This document shows, piece by piece, positions 26,876 to 35,370 of a DNA stretch of 64,000 nt. Location of the stretch: contig CALTTS010000011.1 of the NCBI GenBank assembly GCA_943912265.1, positions 44,680 to 108,679 of the forward strand. The letters run 5' to 3'. Source of the DNA: an uncultured Xanthomonas sp. GTDB lineage: Bacteria > Pseudomonadota > Gammaproteobacteria > Xanthomonadales > Xanthomonadaceae. How positions within the stretch are numbered: the first letter of the stretch is position 1; every line of letters starts with the position of its first letter. Below the pieces are notes generated by a model. It worked only from the letters and a program-made list of their open reading frames with translations. It searched no databases and had not been told where the DNA came from. A program made the position numbers and the translations under genes.

Positions 26876-27976
26876 ATGAGCCTGCCCACGCCCGAACCGG
26901 CTCCGTCCGGCCGTACCGTCGAATCCCCGCCTCCCGCCCGCGGCCCGCGCGCGCCGCTGTCGCTGAAGCTGCTGGCGGTGATCGCCCTCGGCACCGTGCT
27001 GTGGGCCGCGCAGGCGGTGCTGCTGCCGGTGCTCGTGGCGGCGTTCCTGTCGCTGGTCGGCAACCCGGTGATCCGCGTGCTCGGCCGCCTGCACCTGCCG
27101 CGCGCGCTGGCCGCGGTGCTGGTGATGCTGGTCGGGCTCGGCCTGACCGGGCTGGTCGCCACCCGCATGCTGCCGGCGGCGGTGGAATGGGCGCACGCGG
27201 CGCCGCACGCCGCGCGCCAGATGGCGCCCAAGCTGCGCGAACTGCTCAAGCCGGTGCAGGACGCAGGCCAGGCCGCGGAGAGCTTCGCCCGCGCCGCCGG
27301 CGGCCAGGTCGGCCGCGCGCCGGAGATCGTCCGCACCGCGCAGGACGACCCCTTCGGCCGCCTGCTGGCCACGCCGCGCGCGCTGACCGCGGTGCTGGCG
27401 GTGGCGCTGCTGACATTCTTCTTCATGGTGTTCGGCGAGCGCCTGTGGCGCAACGCGGTGGCGCTGCTGCCGGAGGCGCGCAAGCCATTCGCCGAGGACA
27501 TCCTGCATTCGATCGAGCACGAGATCTCGCGCTACGTGCTGACCATCAGCCTGATCAACGCCGCGCTCGGCACGGTGTACGGCAGCGTGCTGTACCTGCT
27601 GCATTTCCCGCTGTCCGAAGCGGTGCTGTGGGGCACCCTGGCCGCGCTGCTGAACTTCGCCCCGTACGTGGGCCCGCTGATCGGCGTGCTGCTGATGCTG
27701 CTGGTCGGGCTGGCGACCTTCGACGACCTCGGCGCCTCGCTGCTGCCGGCGGCCATCTACCTCGGCCTGCACACGCTGGAAGGCCAGCTGGTCACCCCGG
27801 TGGTGCTGGGCCGGCGGATGGCGCTGTCGCCGCTGGTGCTGATGCTGGCGCTGATGCTGTTCGGCGGGCTGTGGGGCTTCGTCGGCCTGCTGCTGGCGGT
27901 GCCGCTGCTGGTGTGCATCAAGCTGGTGCTGGCGCGGATGGACGGCCTGCAGGGCTGGGCGCGGCTGCTGGAATAG
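26876..27976 (+). CDS. AI-2E (YhhQ/PerM) family transporter
   Basis: Inner-membrane protein of 366 residues with about eight helices in the AI-2E/PerM arrangement: a paired N-terminal hairpin (LKLLAVIALGTVLWAAQAVLLPVLVAAFLSLV spans two parts), a soluble middle (about 110-165), the conserved LLTFFFMVFGERLWRN, and the C-terminal set with LNFAPYVGPLIGVLL and LEGQLVTPVVLGRRMALSPL. Members export autoinducer-2 (TqsA), exchange Na+/H+ or have unknown cargo; the substrate here is not predictable. It begins 82 bp after the previous gene, and no ribosome site stands out. Confidence 0.88.
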   Translation: MSLPTPEPAPSGRTVESPPPARGPRAPLSLKLLAVIALGTVLWAAQAVLLPVLVAAFLSLVGNPVIRVLGRLHLPRALAAVLVMLVGLGLTGLVATRMLPAAVEWAHAAPHAARQMAPKLRELLKPVQDAGQAAESFARAAGGQVGRAPEIVRTAQDDPFGRLLATPRALTAVLAVALLTFFFMVFGERLWRNAVALLPEARKPFAEDILHSIEHEISRYVLTISLINAALGTVYGSVLYLLHFPLSEAVLWGTLAALLNFAPYVGPLIGVLLMLLVGLATFDDLGASLLPAAIYLGLHTLEGQLVTPVVLGRRMALSPLVLMLALMLFGGLWGFVGLLLAVPLLVCIKLVLARMDGLQGWARLLE

Positions 27977-28016
27977 CGCCCCGGGCCGCGCGGCGGCGGC
28001 GCGCTATCATCGGCGG

Positions 28017-28751
28017 ATGAGTTTCCCGGTCCGCGCCATCACCCTCGACCTCGACGACACCGTGTGGCCGTTCGCGCCGATCGGCGCGCGGATCGAGCAC
28101 GCCCTGCACGCCTGGCTGGGCGAGCACAGCCCGGCCACCGCCGAGCGCTTCCCGCCGCACGAGATGCTCAGGCTGCGCGAGCGCGTGCTGGCCCGGCACC
28201 CCGAACTGGCCCACGACCTCACCGCGATCCGCCGCCGCGCCATCGAGATCGCGCTGGCCGAGAGCGGCAGCGACCCGGCCCTGCTGGAGCCGGCGTTCGA
28301 GGTGTTCTACGCCACCCGCAACCAGGTGGACTTCTACCCGGACAGCCTCGCCGGCCTGCGCCGCCTGGCCGCGCGCGTACCGCTGATCGCGCTGAGCAAC
28401 GGCAACGCCGACCTCGCCCGGATCGGCATCGACGGGCTGTTCGCCGGCCAGCTCAGCGCGCGCGAGCACGGCGCGCCCAAGCCGGCGCCGAGCATCTTCC
28501 TGGCCGCCTGCGCGCTGGCCGGCGCCGCGCCGGGCGAGGTGCTGCACGTGGGCGACAACGTCGAGCTCGACGTGGCCGGCGCCGCGCGGGCCGGCCTGCG
28601 CAGCTGCTGGCTGCACCGCGACGACCACCCCGACGGCCTGCGCGCGTGGCCGCACGCGCACCTCGCGCCCGACCTGACCTTCGACTCGCTGCTCGCGCTG
28701 GCCGACTGGCTCGACGCCACCCAGCCCGGCGCGGCGGCCACCGCCGCCTGA
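28017..28751 (+). CDS. HAD family hydrolase (YigB-like phosphatase)
   Basis: Cytoplasmic phosphatase of 244 residues with all HAD motifs: nucleophile Asp11 and acid Asp13 in TLDLDDTVW, motif II Ser in LIALSNGNAD, motif III Lys in GAPKPAPSIF and motif IV in LHVGDNVELDVAGA. The helical cap lies between motifs I and II (about 20-105). YigB-type enzymes dephosphorylate FMN-related or ribitylaminouracil phosphates; the substrate is inferred only from overall resemblance. It lies 40 bp after the AI-2E gene and 40 bp before the M17 gene, all rightward. Confidence 0.85.
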   Translation: MSFPVRAITLDLDDTVWPFAPIGARIEHALHAWLGEHSPATAERFPPHEMLRLRERVLARHPELAHDLTAIRRRAIEIALAESGSDPALLEPAFEVFYATRNQVDFYPDSLAGLRRLAARVPLIALSNGNADLARIGIDGLFAGQLSAREHGAPKPAPSIFLAACALAGAAPGEVLHVGDNVELDVAGAARAGLRSCWLHRDDHPDGLRAWPHAHLAPDLTFDSLLALADWLDATQPGAAATAA

Positions 28752-28791
28752 GCGCGGCCGACGCATCACCGCATTCCCGAGGATTTCCGCC

Positions 28792-30150
28792 ATGACGACC
28801 GCTTCCGCTCCCGCCGCCCCGCTGCCGCTGCACGTGCTGCTGCCCGGCCGCTTCGAAAGCTGGCTGGCCGCGCAGCCGGCCGCGGTGCAGGCCTGGGCCA
28901 ACGCGCAGGGCTTCGCCGGCACGCCCGGCTCGCTGCTGCTGCTGCCCGGTGCCGACGGGCTGGCCGGCGCCGCGATCGGCGTCGGCGACGCGCTCGACCC
29001 GGCCGCCTACGGCCACGCCCCGTTCGGCCTGCCCGCCGGCGACTGGGCCGTGGCCACGCCGCTGGCAGCGGCCGAACAGGCCGCGCTCGAACTCGGCTGG
29101 GGCCTGGCCGGCTACCGCTTCGCCCGCTACCGCAAGCCGGCGCGCGAACCGGCCCGGCTCGCGCCGGCCGCCGCCGATGCCGAAACCCGGGCCGTGCTCG
29201 ACGCCGTGCTGCGGGTGCGCGACTGGGTCAACACGCCCACCGAGGACATGGGCCCGCAGCAACTGGAGGACATCGCCCGCGCGCTGGCCGCCGAACACGG
29301 CGCGGACATCCAGGTCACCGCCGGCGACGCGCTGCTCGCGGCCAACTACCCCACCATCCACGCGGTCGGCCGCGCCTCGCACCGCGCCCCGCGCATCATC
29401 GAGCTGGGCTGGGGCGACGAAACCCGCCCGCATCTGGTGCTGGTCGGCAAGGGCGTGTGCTTCGACACCGGCGGCCTGGACCTGAAGGGCGCCGAGGGCA
29501 TGCGCAACATGAAGAAGGACATGGGCGGCGCCGCGCACGCGCTGGCCCTGGCCGGGCTGGTGATGGCGCGCCGGCTGCCGGTGCGCCTGACCCTGCTGGT
29601 GCCGGCGGTGGAGAATGCCGTCGGCCCGGACGCGCTGCGCCCGGGCGAAGTGGTCACCACCCGCCAGGGCGCCACGGTGGAGATCGACAACACCGACGCC
29701 GAGGGCCGGCTGATCCTGTGCGACGCGCTGGCCCGCGCCGGCGAACTGCGGCCCGATGCCATCCTCGATTTCGCCACCCTCACCGGCGCCGCGCGGGTGG
29801 CGCTCGGCCCGGACGTGCCGGCCCTGTTCGCCAACGACGACGCGCTGGCAAACGCCTGGCAGGCGGCCGGCGACGCGGTGCGCGACCCGGTCTGGCGCAT
29901 GCCGCTGTGGCGCCCGTACCTGCGCTACCTCAAGAGCAACGTGGCCGACATCGCCAACGCCGGCTCGCGCATGGCCGGCGCGGTCACCGCCGCGCTGTAC
30001 CTGGAATGCTTCGTGCCGGCCGGCACGCCGTGGGCGCACCTGGACACCTATGCGTGGACCGACGCCGAGCGTCCCGGCCACCCCGCCGGCGGCGAGGCGC
30101 TGGGCCTGCGCGCGGCCTGGGCGATGCTCAAGGCGCGCTACGCCCGATGA
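28792..30150 (+). CDS. M17 leucyl aminopeptidase family protein
   Basis: Cytoplasmic dimetal aminopeptidase of 452 residues, shorter than E. coli PepA (503) because of a reduced N-terminal domain. The catalytic half contains LVGKGVCFDTGGLDLK, KKDMGGAAHAL, the signature NTDAEGRLIL and DFATLTGAARVALG, which together give the two metal sites and the catalytic Lys/Arg. A good ribosome site (CGAGGATTTCC) precedes ATG 28792. It resembles the PepB-like/xanthomonad M17 group that often sits apart from pepA. Its stop overlaps the next gene by 4 bp. Confidence 0.9.
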   Translation: MTTASAPAAPLPLHVLLPGRFESWLAAQPAAVQAWANAQGFAGTPGSLLLLPGADGLAGAAIGVGDALDPAAYGHAPFGLPAGDWAVATPLAAAEQAALELGWGLAGYRFARYRKPAREPARLAPAAADAETRAVLDAVLRVRDWVNTPTEDMGPQQLEDIARALAAEHGADIQVTAGDALLAANYPTIHAVGRASHRAPRIIELGWGDETRPHLVLVGKGVCFDTGGLDLKGAEGMRNMKKDMGGAAHALALAGLVMARRLPVRLTLLVPAVENAVGPDALRPGEVVTTRQGATVEIDNTDAEGRLILCDALARAGELRPDAILDFATLTGAARVALGPDVPALFANDDALANAWQAAGDAVRDPVWRMPLWRPYLRYLKSNVADIANAGSRMAGAVTAALYLECFVPAGTPWAHLDTYAWTDAERPGHPAGGEALGLRAAWAMLKARYAR

Positions 30151-30704
30151 GCGCGGGAACCCGCGCTGCGCCGACGGTGCTGGTGCTGCCGGGCTGGCAG
30201 GATTCCGGCCCCGGGCACTGGCAATCGCGCTGGCAGGCACTGCACCCGGCATGGCGGCGCGTCGAACAGGCCGACTGGTTCCATCCGCGCCGCGCCGACT
30301 GGGTGGCCGCGCTCGATGCCGCCGCTGCGGCCACGCCCGGCGACCTGGTGCTGCTGGCCCACAGCCTGGGCTGCATCACCGTCGCGCACTGGGCGGCCAG
30401 CGCCCCGGCCGCCGCCGCGCGCGTGCGCCATGCCTTCCTCGTCGCCAGCCCGGATATCGGGCGCGACGACCTGCCGGCCGAACTGGCCGACTTCGCCCCC
30501 GCCCCGCAGGCGCCGCTGCCGTTCGCGGCCACGCTGGTGGCCAGCTGCGACGACCCGTTCTGCAGCTTCGCCCGCGCGCAGGCGCTGGCCGCCGACTGGG
30601 GCGCGCCGCTGTGGGACATCGGCAAGGCCGGCCACATCAACGCCGCCGCCGGCCATGGCGACTGGCCGGAAGGCCTGGCCCGGCTGCAGGCGCTGCTGGG
30701 CTGA
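30147..30704 (+). CDS. RBBP9/YdeN family alpha/beta hydrolase
   Basis: Small serine hydrolase of 185 residues. Starts LVLPGWQDSGPGHWQSRW, typical of the RBBP9/YdeN group, with nucleophile Ser in LAHSLGCI, acid Asp in SCDDPF and base His in KAGHINAAAGHG. The ATG at 30147 overlaps the M17 stop (ATGA), so the two are co-translated. Physiological substrates of this family in bacteria are not established. Confidence 0.88.
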   Translation: MSAGTRAAPTVLVLPGWQDSGPGHWQSRWQALHPAWRRVEQADWFHPRRADWVAALDAAAAATPGDLVLLAHSLGCITVAHWAASAPAAAARVRHAFLVASPDIGRDDLPAELADFAPAPQAPLPFAATLVASCDDPFCSFARAQALAADWGAPLWDIGKAGHINAAAGHGDWPEGLARLQALLG

Positions 30705-31652
30705 GGCTCAAACGCCTCCGCGATACGCCCGGCGCATGCCGCACCGGCCGGCCATCGCGGCCGCCGCCGGAGGATGCGCCCCGACCCGCCGCGATCCCTG
30801 CGCTCCGCTCCCGTGCGCACTCCACACGACCTGACAGGCGCATCGCGGCGGCGGTGACGACCGCGCCACCGCGCACGATGGCGATCCTTGGGCGCCTGCC
30901 TCGTGTCTTCCCCGGAAGGAAGCACCGCGACCGCATCCGCAACGGGACGGCGCCATCGTGCACGCAGGGCGAACCTCATGCTTCGGCATCAGTGCCATCC
31001 TGCCCTCCCGCATGCCGCCTTCCTCCAGCACGCCCGGACAGGCGCATCGCGGCAGCGGCGGCGACTGCACCACCGCGCACGATGGCGACCCCTGGGCCCT
31101 GCCTCGTGTCTTCGTCCACAGCCCCGGACGGAAGCACCGCGACCGCATTCGCAACGGGACGGCGCCATCGTGCACGCCGGGCGATCCCCATGCTTCGGCT
31201 TCGGCACCGTCCTACTGCACGCCGCCTTCCTCCAGCACGCCCGGACAGGCGCATCGCGGCAGCGGCGGCGACTGCACCACCGCGCACGATGGCGATCCCT
31301 GGGCCCTGCCTCGTGCCTTCGTCCCCAGCCCCGGACGGAAGCACCGCCACCGCATTCGCAACGGGACGGTGCCATCGAGCACGCGGGGCGATCCCCATGC
31401 TTCGGCCTCGGCACCGTCCTCCCGCACGCCGCCTTCCTCCCGCAAGCCTGGATACGCGGTCGCTCGGCCATGGCAGCAGCGACGTGCCGATGGCGCGTCG
31501 GCCCGTATCGGCTTCCGGTAGAGGCGCCGGCACGGAGCAGCGGCAGGGTGCAAGCGCATCACCGCGCCGGCGTGTCCGGCCAGTCGCCGCGCGGCGCGCC
31601 CGAACGAAAACCCGCGCCGCGGGCATGACCCGCCCCGGCGATCGGAGGGACA
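30705..31652. other. 948-bp intergenic region, no convincing gene
   Basis: The region between the RBBP9-like hydrolase and the lactate dehydrogenase-like gene is open in several frames on both strands, but only because of high GC. Most of it is the 207-bp tandem repeat. Between the two best-preserved copies, substitutions change the amino acid at eight of about ten sites in the longest rightward frame, with no third-position bias, so protein coding is unlikely. The last 180 bp (31470-31650) carry the ribosome site of the next gene. Confidence 0.6.
30835..31448. repeat. Tandem repeat, three copies of a 207-bp unit
   Basis: The landmark GGCGCATCGCGGC recurs at 30837, 31041 and about 31248, and CCTTCCTCC recurs at about 31019, 31226 and 31433. 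Periods are 204, 207 and 207 bp. Copies 2 and 3 differ at about a dozen positions by eye; copy 1 is more diverged. Each unit carries the block CGCACGATGGCG near its start and the inverse CGCCATCGTGC about 85 bp later (arms intact in copies 1 and 2, damaged in copy 3), and the block ATGCTTCGGC. Beyond 31448 similarity fades quickly. It is not CRISPR-like: units are long and contiguous with no spacers. Confidence 0.85.
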
Positions 31653-32837
31653 ATGGCGGGTCTTCCCCGCAACCGACCGATGCCGTCCATGAAACCGATC
31701 CTGGAGATCGCCGACCTGAAGGCGCTGGCGCGCCGCCGCGTGCCCAAGCTGTTCTTCGACTACGCCGACAGCGGTGCCTGGACCGAGAGCACCTACCGCG
31801 CCAACGAGGCCGATTTCGCCCGCATCAAGCTGCGCCAGAAGGTGATGGTGGACATGAGCGGGCGCTCGCTGGCCACCACCATGGCCGGCCAGCCGGTGGC
31901 GATGCCGCTGGCGCTGGCGCCGACCGGGCTGTGCGGCATGCAGCACGCCGACGGCGAGATCCTCGCCGCGCAGGCGGCCGAGGCGGCCGGCGTGCCGTTC
32001 ACCCTGTCGACGATGAGCATCTGCTCGATCGAGGACGTGGCCGCGGCCACGCGCAAGCCGTTCTGGTTCCAGCTGTACGTGATGCGCGACCGCGGCTTCG
32101 TCGGCGACCTGATCGACCGCGCCAGGGCCGCCGGCTGCGCCGCGCTGGTGCTCACGCTGGACCTGCAGATCCTCGGCCAGCGCCACAAGGACCTGCGCAA
32201 CGCGCTGTCCGCGCCGCCGCGGCTGACCCCGAAGCACCTGTGGCAGATGGCGCAGCGGCCGCGCTGGTGCCTGGGCATGCTCGGCACCCGCCGCCACCGC
32301 TTCGGCAACGTGGTCGGCCATGCCAAGGGCGTGAGCGACCTGTCCTCGCTGGGCGCGTGGACCGCCGAGCAGTTCGACCCGCGGCTGTCGTGGGACGACG
32401 TGGAATGGATCCGCCAGCGCTGGGGCGGCACGCTGATCCTCAAGGGCGTGCTCGACCCGGACGATGCGCGCCACGCCGCCGCCACCGGCGCCGACGCATT
32501 GATCGTGTCCAACCACGGCGGGCGCCAGCTCGACGGCGCGCCCTCCTCGATCAGCGCGCTGCCGCGCATCGTCGAGGCGGTCGGCGATCGCATCGAGGTA
32601 CACTTGGACGGCGGCGTGCGCCACGGCCAGGACATCCTGCGCGCGGTGGCGCTGGGCGCGCGCGGCGTCTACATCGGCCGGCCGTTCCTGTACGGGCTGG
32701 GCGCGCTCGGCCGCGACGGCGTGACCTTGGCGCTGGAGATCCTGCGCAAGGAGCTGGACGTGAGCATGGCGCTGTGCGGCAAGCGCGACATCGCCGAGGT
32801 CGGCCGCGACGTGCTGTGGGACCCGCTGCCGTTCTGA
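31653..32837 (+). CDS. FMN-dependent alpha-hydroxy acid (L-lactate) dehydrogenase
   Basis: Enzyme of up to 394 residues in the LldD/glycolate-oxidase family; it oxidises an L-2-hydroxy acid, most likely L-lactate to pyruvate, at the inner membrane. FMN-binding and active-site features are clear: FFDYADSGA near the N-terminus, PLALAPTGLCGMQH, LILKGVLDPDDA with the FMN Lys, and the signature VSNHGGRQLDGAPSS with catalytic His and Arg. ATG at 31653 is chosen because GGAGGG lies four bases upstream; ATG at 31680 and 31689 are alternatives closer to the usual family start. It converges with the broken regulator remnant, 10 bp apart. Confidence 0.9.
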   Translation: MAGLPRNRPMPSMKPILEIADLKALARRRVPKLFFDYADSGAWTESTYRANEADFARIKLRQKVMVDMSGRSLATTMAGQPVAMPLALAPTGLCGMQHADGEILAAQAAEAAGVPFTLSTMSICSIEDVAAATRKPFWFQLYVMRDRGFVGDLIDRARAAGCAALVLTLDLQILGQRHKDLRNALSAPPRLTPKHLWQMAQRPRWCLGMLGTRRHRFGNVVGHAKGVSDLSSLGAWTAEQFDPRLSWDDVEWIRQRWGGTLILKGVLDPDDARHAAATGADALIVSNHGGRQLDGAPSSISALPRIVEAVGDRIEVHLDGGVRHGQDILRAVALGARGVYIGRPFLYGLGALGRDGVTLALEILRKELDVSMALCGKRDIAEVGRDVLWDPLPF

Positions 32838-32847
32838 GCCTGCGGCG

Positions 32848-33163
32848 CTACAGCCAGCCCTTCTGCCGCGCCAGCCGGTAGGCCTCGATGCGGTTGCCGA
32901 CGCCGAGCTTGCCGATGGCCTCGGACAGGTAGTTGCGCACGGTGCCGTGCGAGAGGTTCAGGCGCGCGGCGATGTCGGCCGCGCCCAGGCCTTCGCCGGC
33001 CAGGCGCAGCACCTGGCGCTCGCGCTCGTTGAGCGGGTCGGGCTCGGACCAGGCCTCCAGCGCCAGCTCCGGGGCGATGGCGCGGCCGCCGCGCTGCACG
33101 GTGCGCAGCGCCTCGGCCAGGGTCTGCGGCGGTGCATCCTTGAGCAGGTAGCCGGCCACGCCG

Positions 33164-33168
<5 letters not shown>
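32848..33168 (-). pseudogene. 3' remnant of a LuxR-type response regulator
   Basis: About 103 residues remain: the end of a receiver domain (CGVAGYLLKDAPPQTLAEAL, where the K of LLKD is the conserved switch lysine) and a complete LuxR/NarL DNA-binding domain (LNERERQVLRLAGEGL; HGTVRNYLSEAIGKLGV). The phospho-acceptor Asp and first two thirds of the receiver domain are missing. At about 33165 the frame runs into ABC ATPase sequence in another frame. The domain resembles DesR/YvfU-type regulators usually paired with a DesK-like kinase and ABC transporter. It cannot be a normal response regulator. Confidence 0.85.
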
Positions 33169-33343
<175 letters not shown>

Positions 33344-33422
33344 GGCCGGACTCCTGGACGGGGTGCGCACAGGCTCGCGCAGGCGCCGGCGACGCGGCAG
33401 TGGCGGCCATCAGGGACATGAG

Positions 33423-33436
33423 GTGACAGCTGTCAC
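33423..33436. promoter_or_regulatory. Perfect 14-bp palindrome, candidate operator
   Basis: GTGACAGCTGTCAC is a perfect palindrome in the 232-bp gap between the broken ABC ATPase remnant (leftward) and the efflux operon (rightward), 140 bp before the adaptor ATG. Position and symmetry suit a dimeric regulator. It might have been the site of the response regulator whose gene is now truncated; that is inference. The rest of the gap shows nothing notable. Confidence 0.5.
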
Positions 33437-33575
33437 TGGTGGCACCGGCCGCAGCCACGCAGACTGCTTCCGCCGCCCACTCCGGCCGGCCGCCGCCGGA
33501 AAGTGACTTCCGGCAGCTTGGACGCCGCCGCCGGCACCGGCCACACTGGCCCTGCCATCCGCCCACGGGACCCCG

Positions 33576-34817
33576 ATGAACGCCTCCGCCGAACTGCTCA
33601 AGGAACTGCGCATCGACCGCAAGGCACCGCCCCCGGCCCCGCCGCGCCGGCGGCGCTGGTGGGTGCTCGGCGCGGCGGCCATCGTGGTGCTCGCCGCGGC
33701 GGCGGCCTGGCTGGCGCTGCGGTACCGCCCGCTGGAAGTGCATACCGCGCCGGTGGTGGCGATCGGCAGCGGCGGCGAGAGCGCCTCGGTGCTCGATGCC
33801 AGCGGCTATGTCGTCGCCCGCCGCACCGCCACGGTCTCGGCCAAGATCACCGGCAAGGTGCGCGAAGTGTTCATCGAGGAAGGCATGCGGGTGGAACAGG
33901 GCCAGGTGATGGCCACGCTCGACCCGGTGGACGCCGATGCCCAGCGCGCGCTGTCGGCCGCACAGCTGGAACAGTCGCGCACGCAGGTGGCCAACATCCA
34001 GGCGCAGCTCAAGCAGGCCGAAGCCGATGCCGTGCGTCTGCACACCCTGGTCGGCCAGCAGCTGGTGTCGCGCTCGCAGTACGACCAGTCCGTCGCCGCA
34101 CGCGATGCGCTGCGCGCGCAGCTGCAGGCCGCGCAGCGTGGCGTCACCGTGGCCGAGCGCAACCTGGCCATCGCCGACAACGGCGTGGACAACACCATCG
34201 TGCGCGCGCCGTTCGCCGGCGTGGTCACCGCCAAGGCGGCGCAGCCGGGCGAGATCGTCTCGCCGCTGGCCACCGGCGGCTTCACCCGCACCGGCATCGG
34301 CACCATCGTCGACATGGACTCGCTGGAGGTGGAGGTCGACGTGGGCGAGGCCTACATCGGCCGCGTGCAGCCGCACATGCCCGCCGAGGTGGTGCTCAAC
34401 GCCTACCCGGACTGGCGCATCCCGGCCGAGGTGATCGCCATCATCCCCGCCGCCGACCGCGGCAAGGCCACGGTCAAGGTGCGCGTGGCGATGAAGGTGA
34501 AGGATGCGCGCATCGTGCCGGACATGGGCGTGCGGGTGAGCTTCCTGGAAAAGCCGCGCGAGGCGAAGGACGACACGCCGCAGGGCGTGCGCGTGCCGGC
34601 CGCGGCGCTGGCGCAGCGCGACGGCAGGACCGTGGCCTTCACCGTCGGCGACGACGACAGGGCGAGGCTGCACGCCGTCGTGACCGGCATCGACATGGGC
34701 AAGGACCGGCAGGTGCTGTCCGGCCTGGCGGCAGGCGAGAGCGTGGTGCTCGATCCGCCGGCCACGCTGAAGGACGGCGATGCCGTGGCCGAGGCCGGCA
34801 CCGGGGCCGCGCCATGA
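33576..34817 (+). CDS. Periplasmic adaptor (HlyD/MacA-like membrane fusion protein)
   Basis: Protein of 413 residues anchored by one N-terminal helix (WWVLGAAAIVVLAAAAAWLAL). The order is typical: lipoyl-like half (VSAKITGKVREVFIEEGMRV), a coiled-coil hairpin (about 125-210, rich in Gln/Ala/Arg), second lipoyl half (VRAPFAGVVTAKAAQPGEIV), beta-barrel domain and membrane-proximal domain. It links an inner-membrane ABC exporter to an outer-membrane channel. It is the first gene of an operon with an ATPase and two permeases. No TolC-type gene is in the window. Confidence 0.9.
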   Translation: MNASAELLKELRIDRKAPPPAPPRRRRWWVLGAAAIVVLAAAAAWLALRYRPLEVHTAPVVAIGSGGESASVLDASGYVVARRTATVSAKITGKVREVFIEEGMRVEQGQVMATLDPVDADAQRALSAAQLEQSRTQVANIQAQLKQAEADAVRLHTLVGQQLVSRSQYDQSVAARDALRAQLQAAQRGVTVAERNLAIADNGVDNTIVRAPFAGVVTAKAAQPGEIVSPLATGGFTRTGIGTIVDMDSLEVEVDVGEAYIGRVQPHMPAEVVLNAYPDWRIPAEVIAIIPAADRGKATVKVRVAMKVKDARIVPDMGVRVSFLEKPREAKDDTPQGVRVPAAALAQRDGRTVAFTVGDDDRARLHAVVTGIDMGKDRQVLSGLAAGESVVLDPPATLKDGDAVAEAGTGAAP

Positions 34818-35230
34818 CCGCGCACCTCGGGGTGACGCAGGAAGCCGGCCGCGCATTCTCCTGCGCGCCGTCCGCCGGGCCCGTGGTGATGCTCAACCTG
34901 CCGCGCTTCCGCGCGGTGGCCGATGATGCCGCGCATCCGCAGCTGTCCCCGCCCGCGCCGATCAGCGGCGAGGAGGCCTGCCGCCGCTATGTGGCGCATA
35001 CCGCGCCGTTCCTCGAAAAACCGGGCGGCGAGGTGCTGTTCATCGGCTCTGCGCGGGCCTTCCCGATCGGGCCGGAAAGCGAGCGCCGGGATGCGGCGAT
35101 GCGGGTGCGCCAACGCGATGCGCAGGCCTTCCTCGCCTTTGCGTCCGACCCGGCCTGCATGGCCGGCACCAGCCACCGCGTGGCGGCGCCGGAGGATTCG
35201 CGCCTGCTGCCGCCGACCGGAGGTCCCTGA
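34814..35230 (+). CDS. DUF1330-like protein inside the efflux operon
   Basis: Small cytoplasmic protein of 138 residues starting at ATG 34814, overlapping the adaptor stop by 4 bp. PVVMLNLPRFR near the N-terminus and YVAHTAPFLEKPGGEVLFIG in the middle resemble the ferredoxin-like DUF1330 fold; the C-terminal part (RDAQAFLAFASDPACMAGT) fits the end of that domain. No catalytic role is known for the family. A 140-bp gap separates it from the ATPase gene, so it may be a recent addition to the operon. Confidence 0.7.
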   Translation: MTAHLGVTQEAGRAFSCAPSAGPVVMLNLPRFRAVADDAAHPQLSPPAPISGEEACRRYVAHTAPFLEKPGGEVLFIGSARAFPIGPESERRDAAMRVRQRDAQAFLAFASDPACMAGTSHRVAAPEDSRLLPPTGGP

Positions 35231-35370
35231 CGTAGTCCGCCTCACGCAACGCCGTCGCATCGCTGCACCGCCGTACCGCCGGATCCCCCGCATCCGGCAG
35301 CCCGCACCGGCCCGCCGGCGCGGCCGGACCGTCACGCCCTGCCATCCACGCTTTTCCGAGGACACCGAAC

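Noticed and set aside
30835..31448. CRISPR array
   Set aside because: Units are 207 bp, contiguous and without unique spacers; no cas genes in the window.
30958..31521. 187-residue repeat protein on the plus strand across the tandem repeat
   Set aside because: Differences between repeat copies are mostly nonsynonymous in this frame, other frames on both strands are equally open, and no ribosome site stands out.
30976..31653. 225-residue Ala/Arg-rich protein on the minus strand across the tandem repeat
   Set aside because: Copies differ at amino-acid-changing positions here too, and the start would lie inside the start region of the lactate dehydrogenase-like gene.
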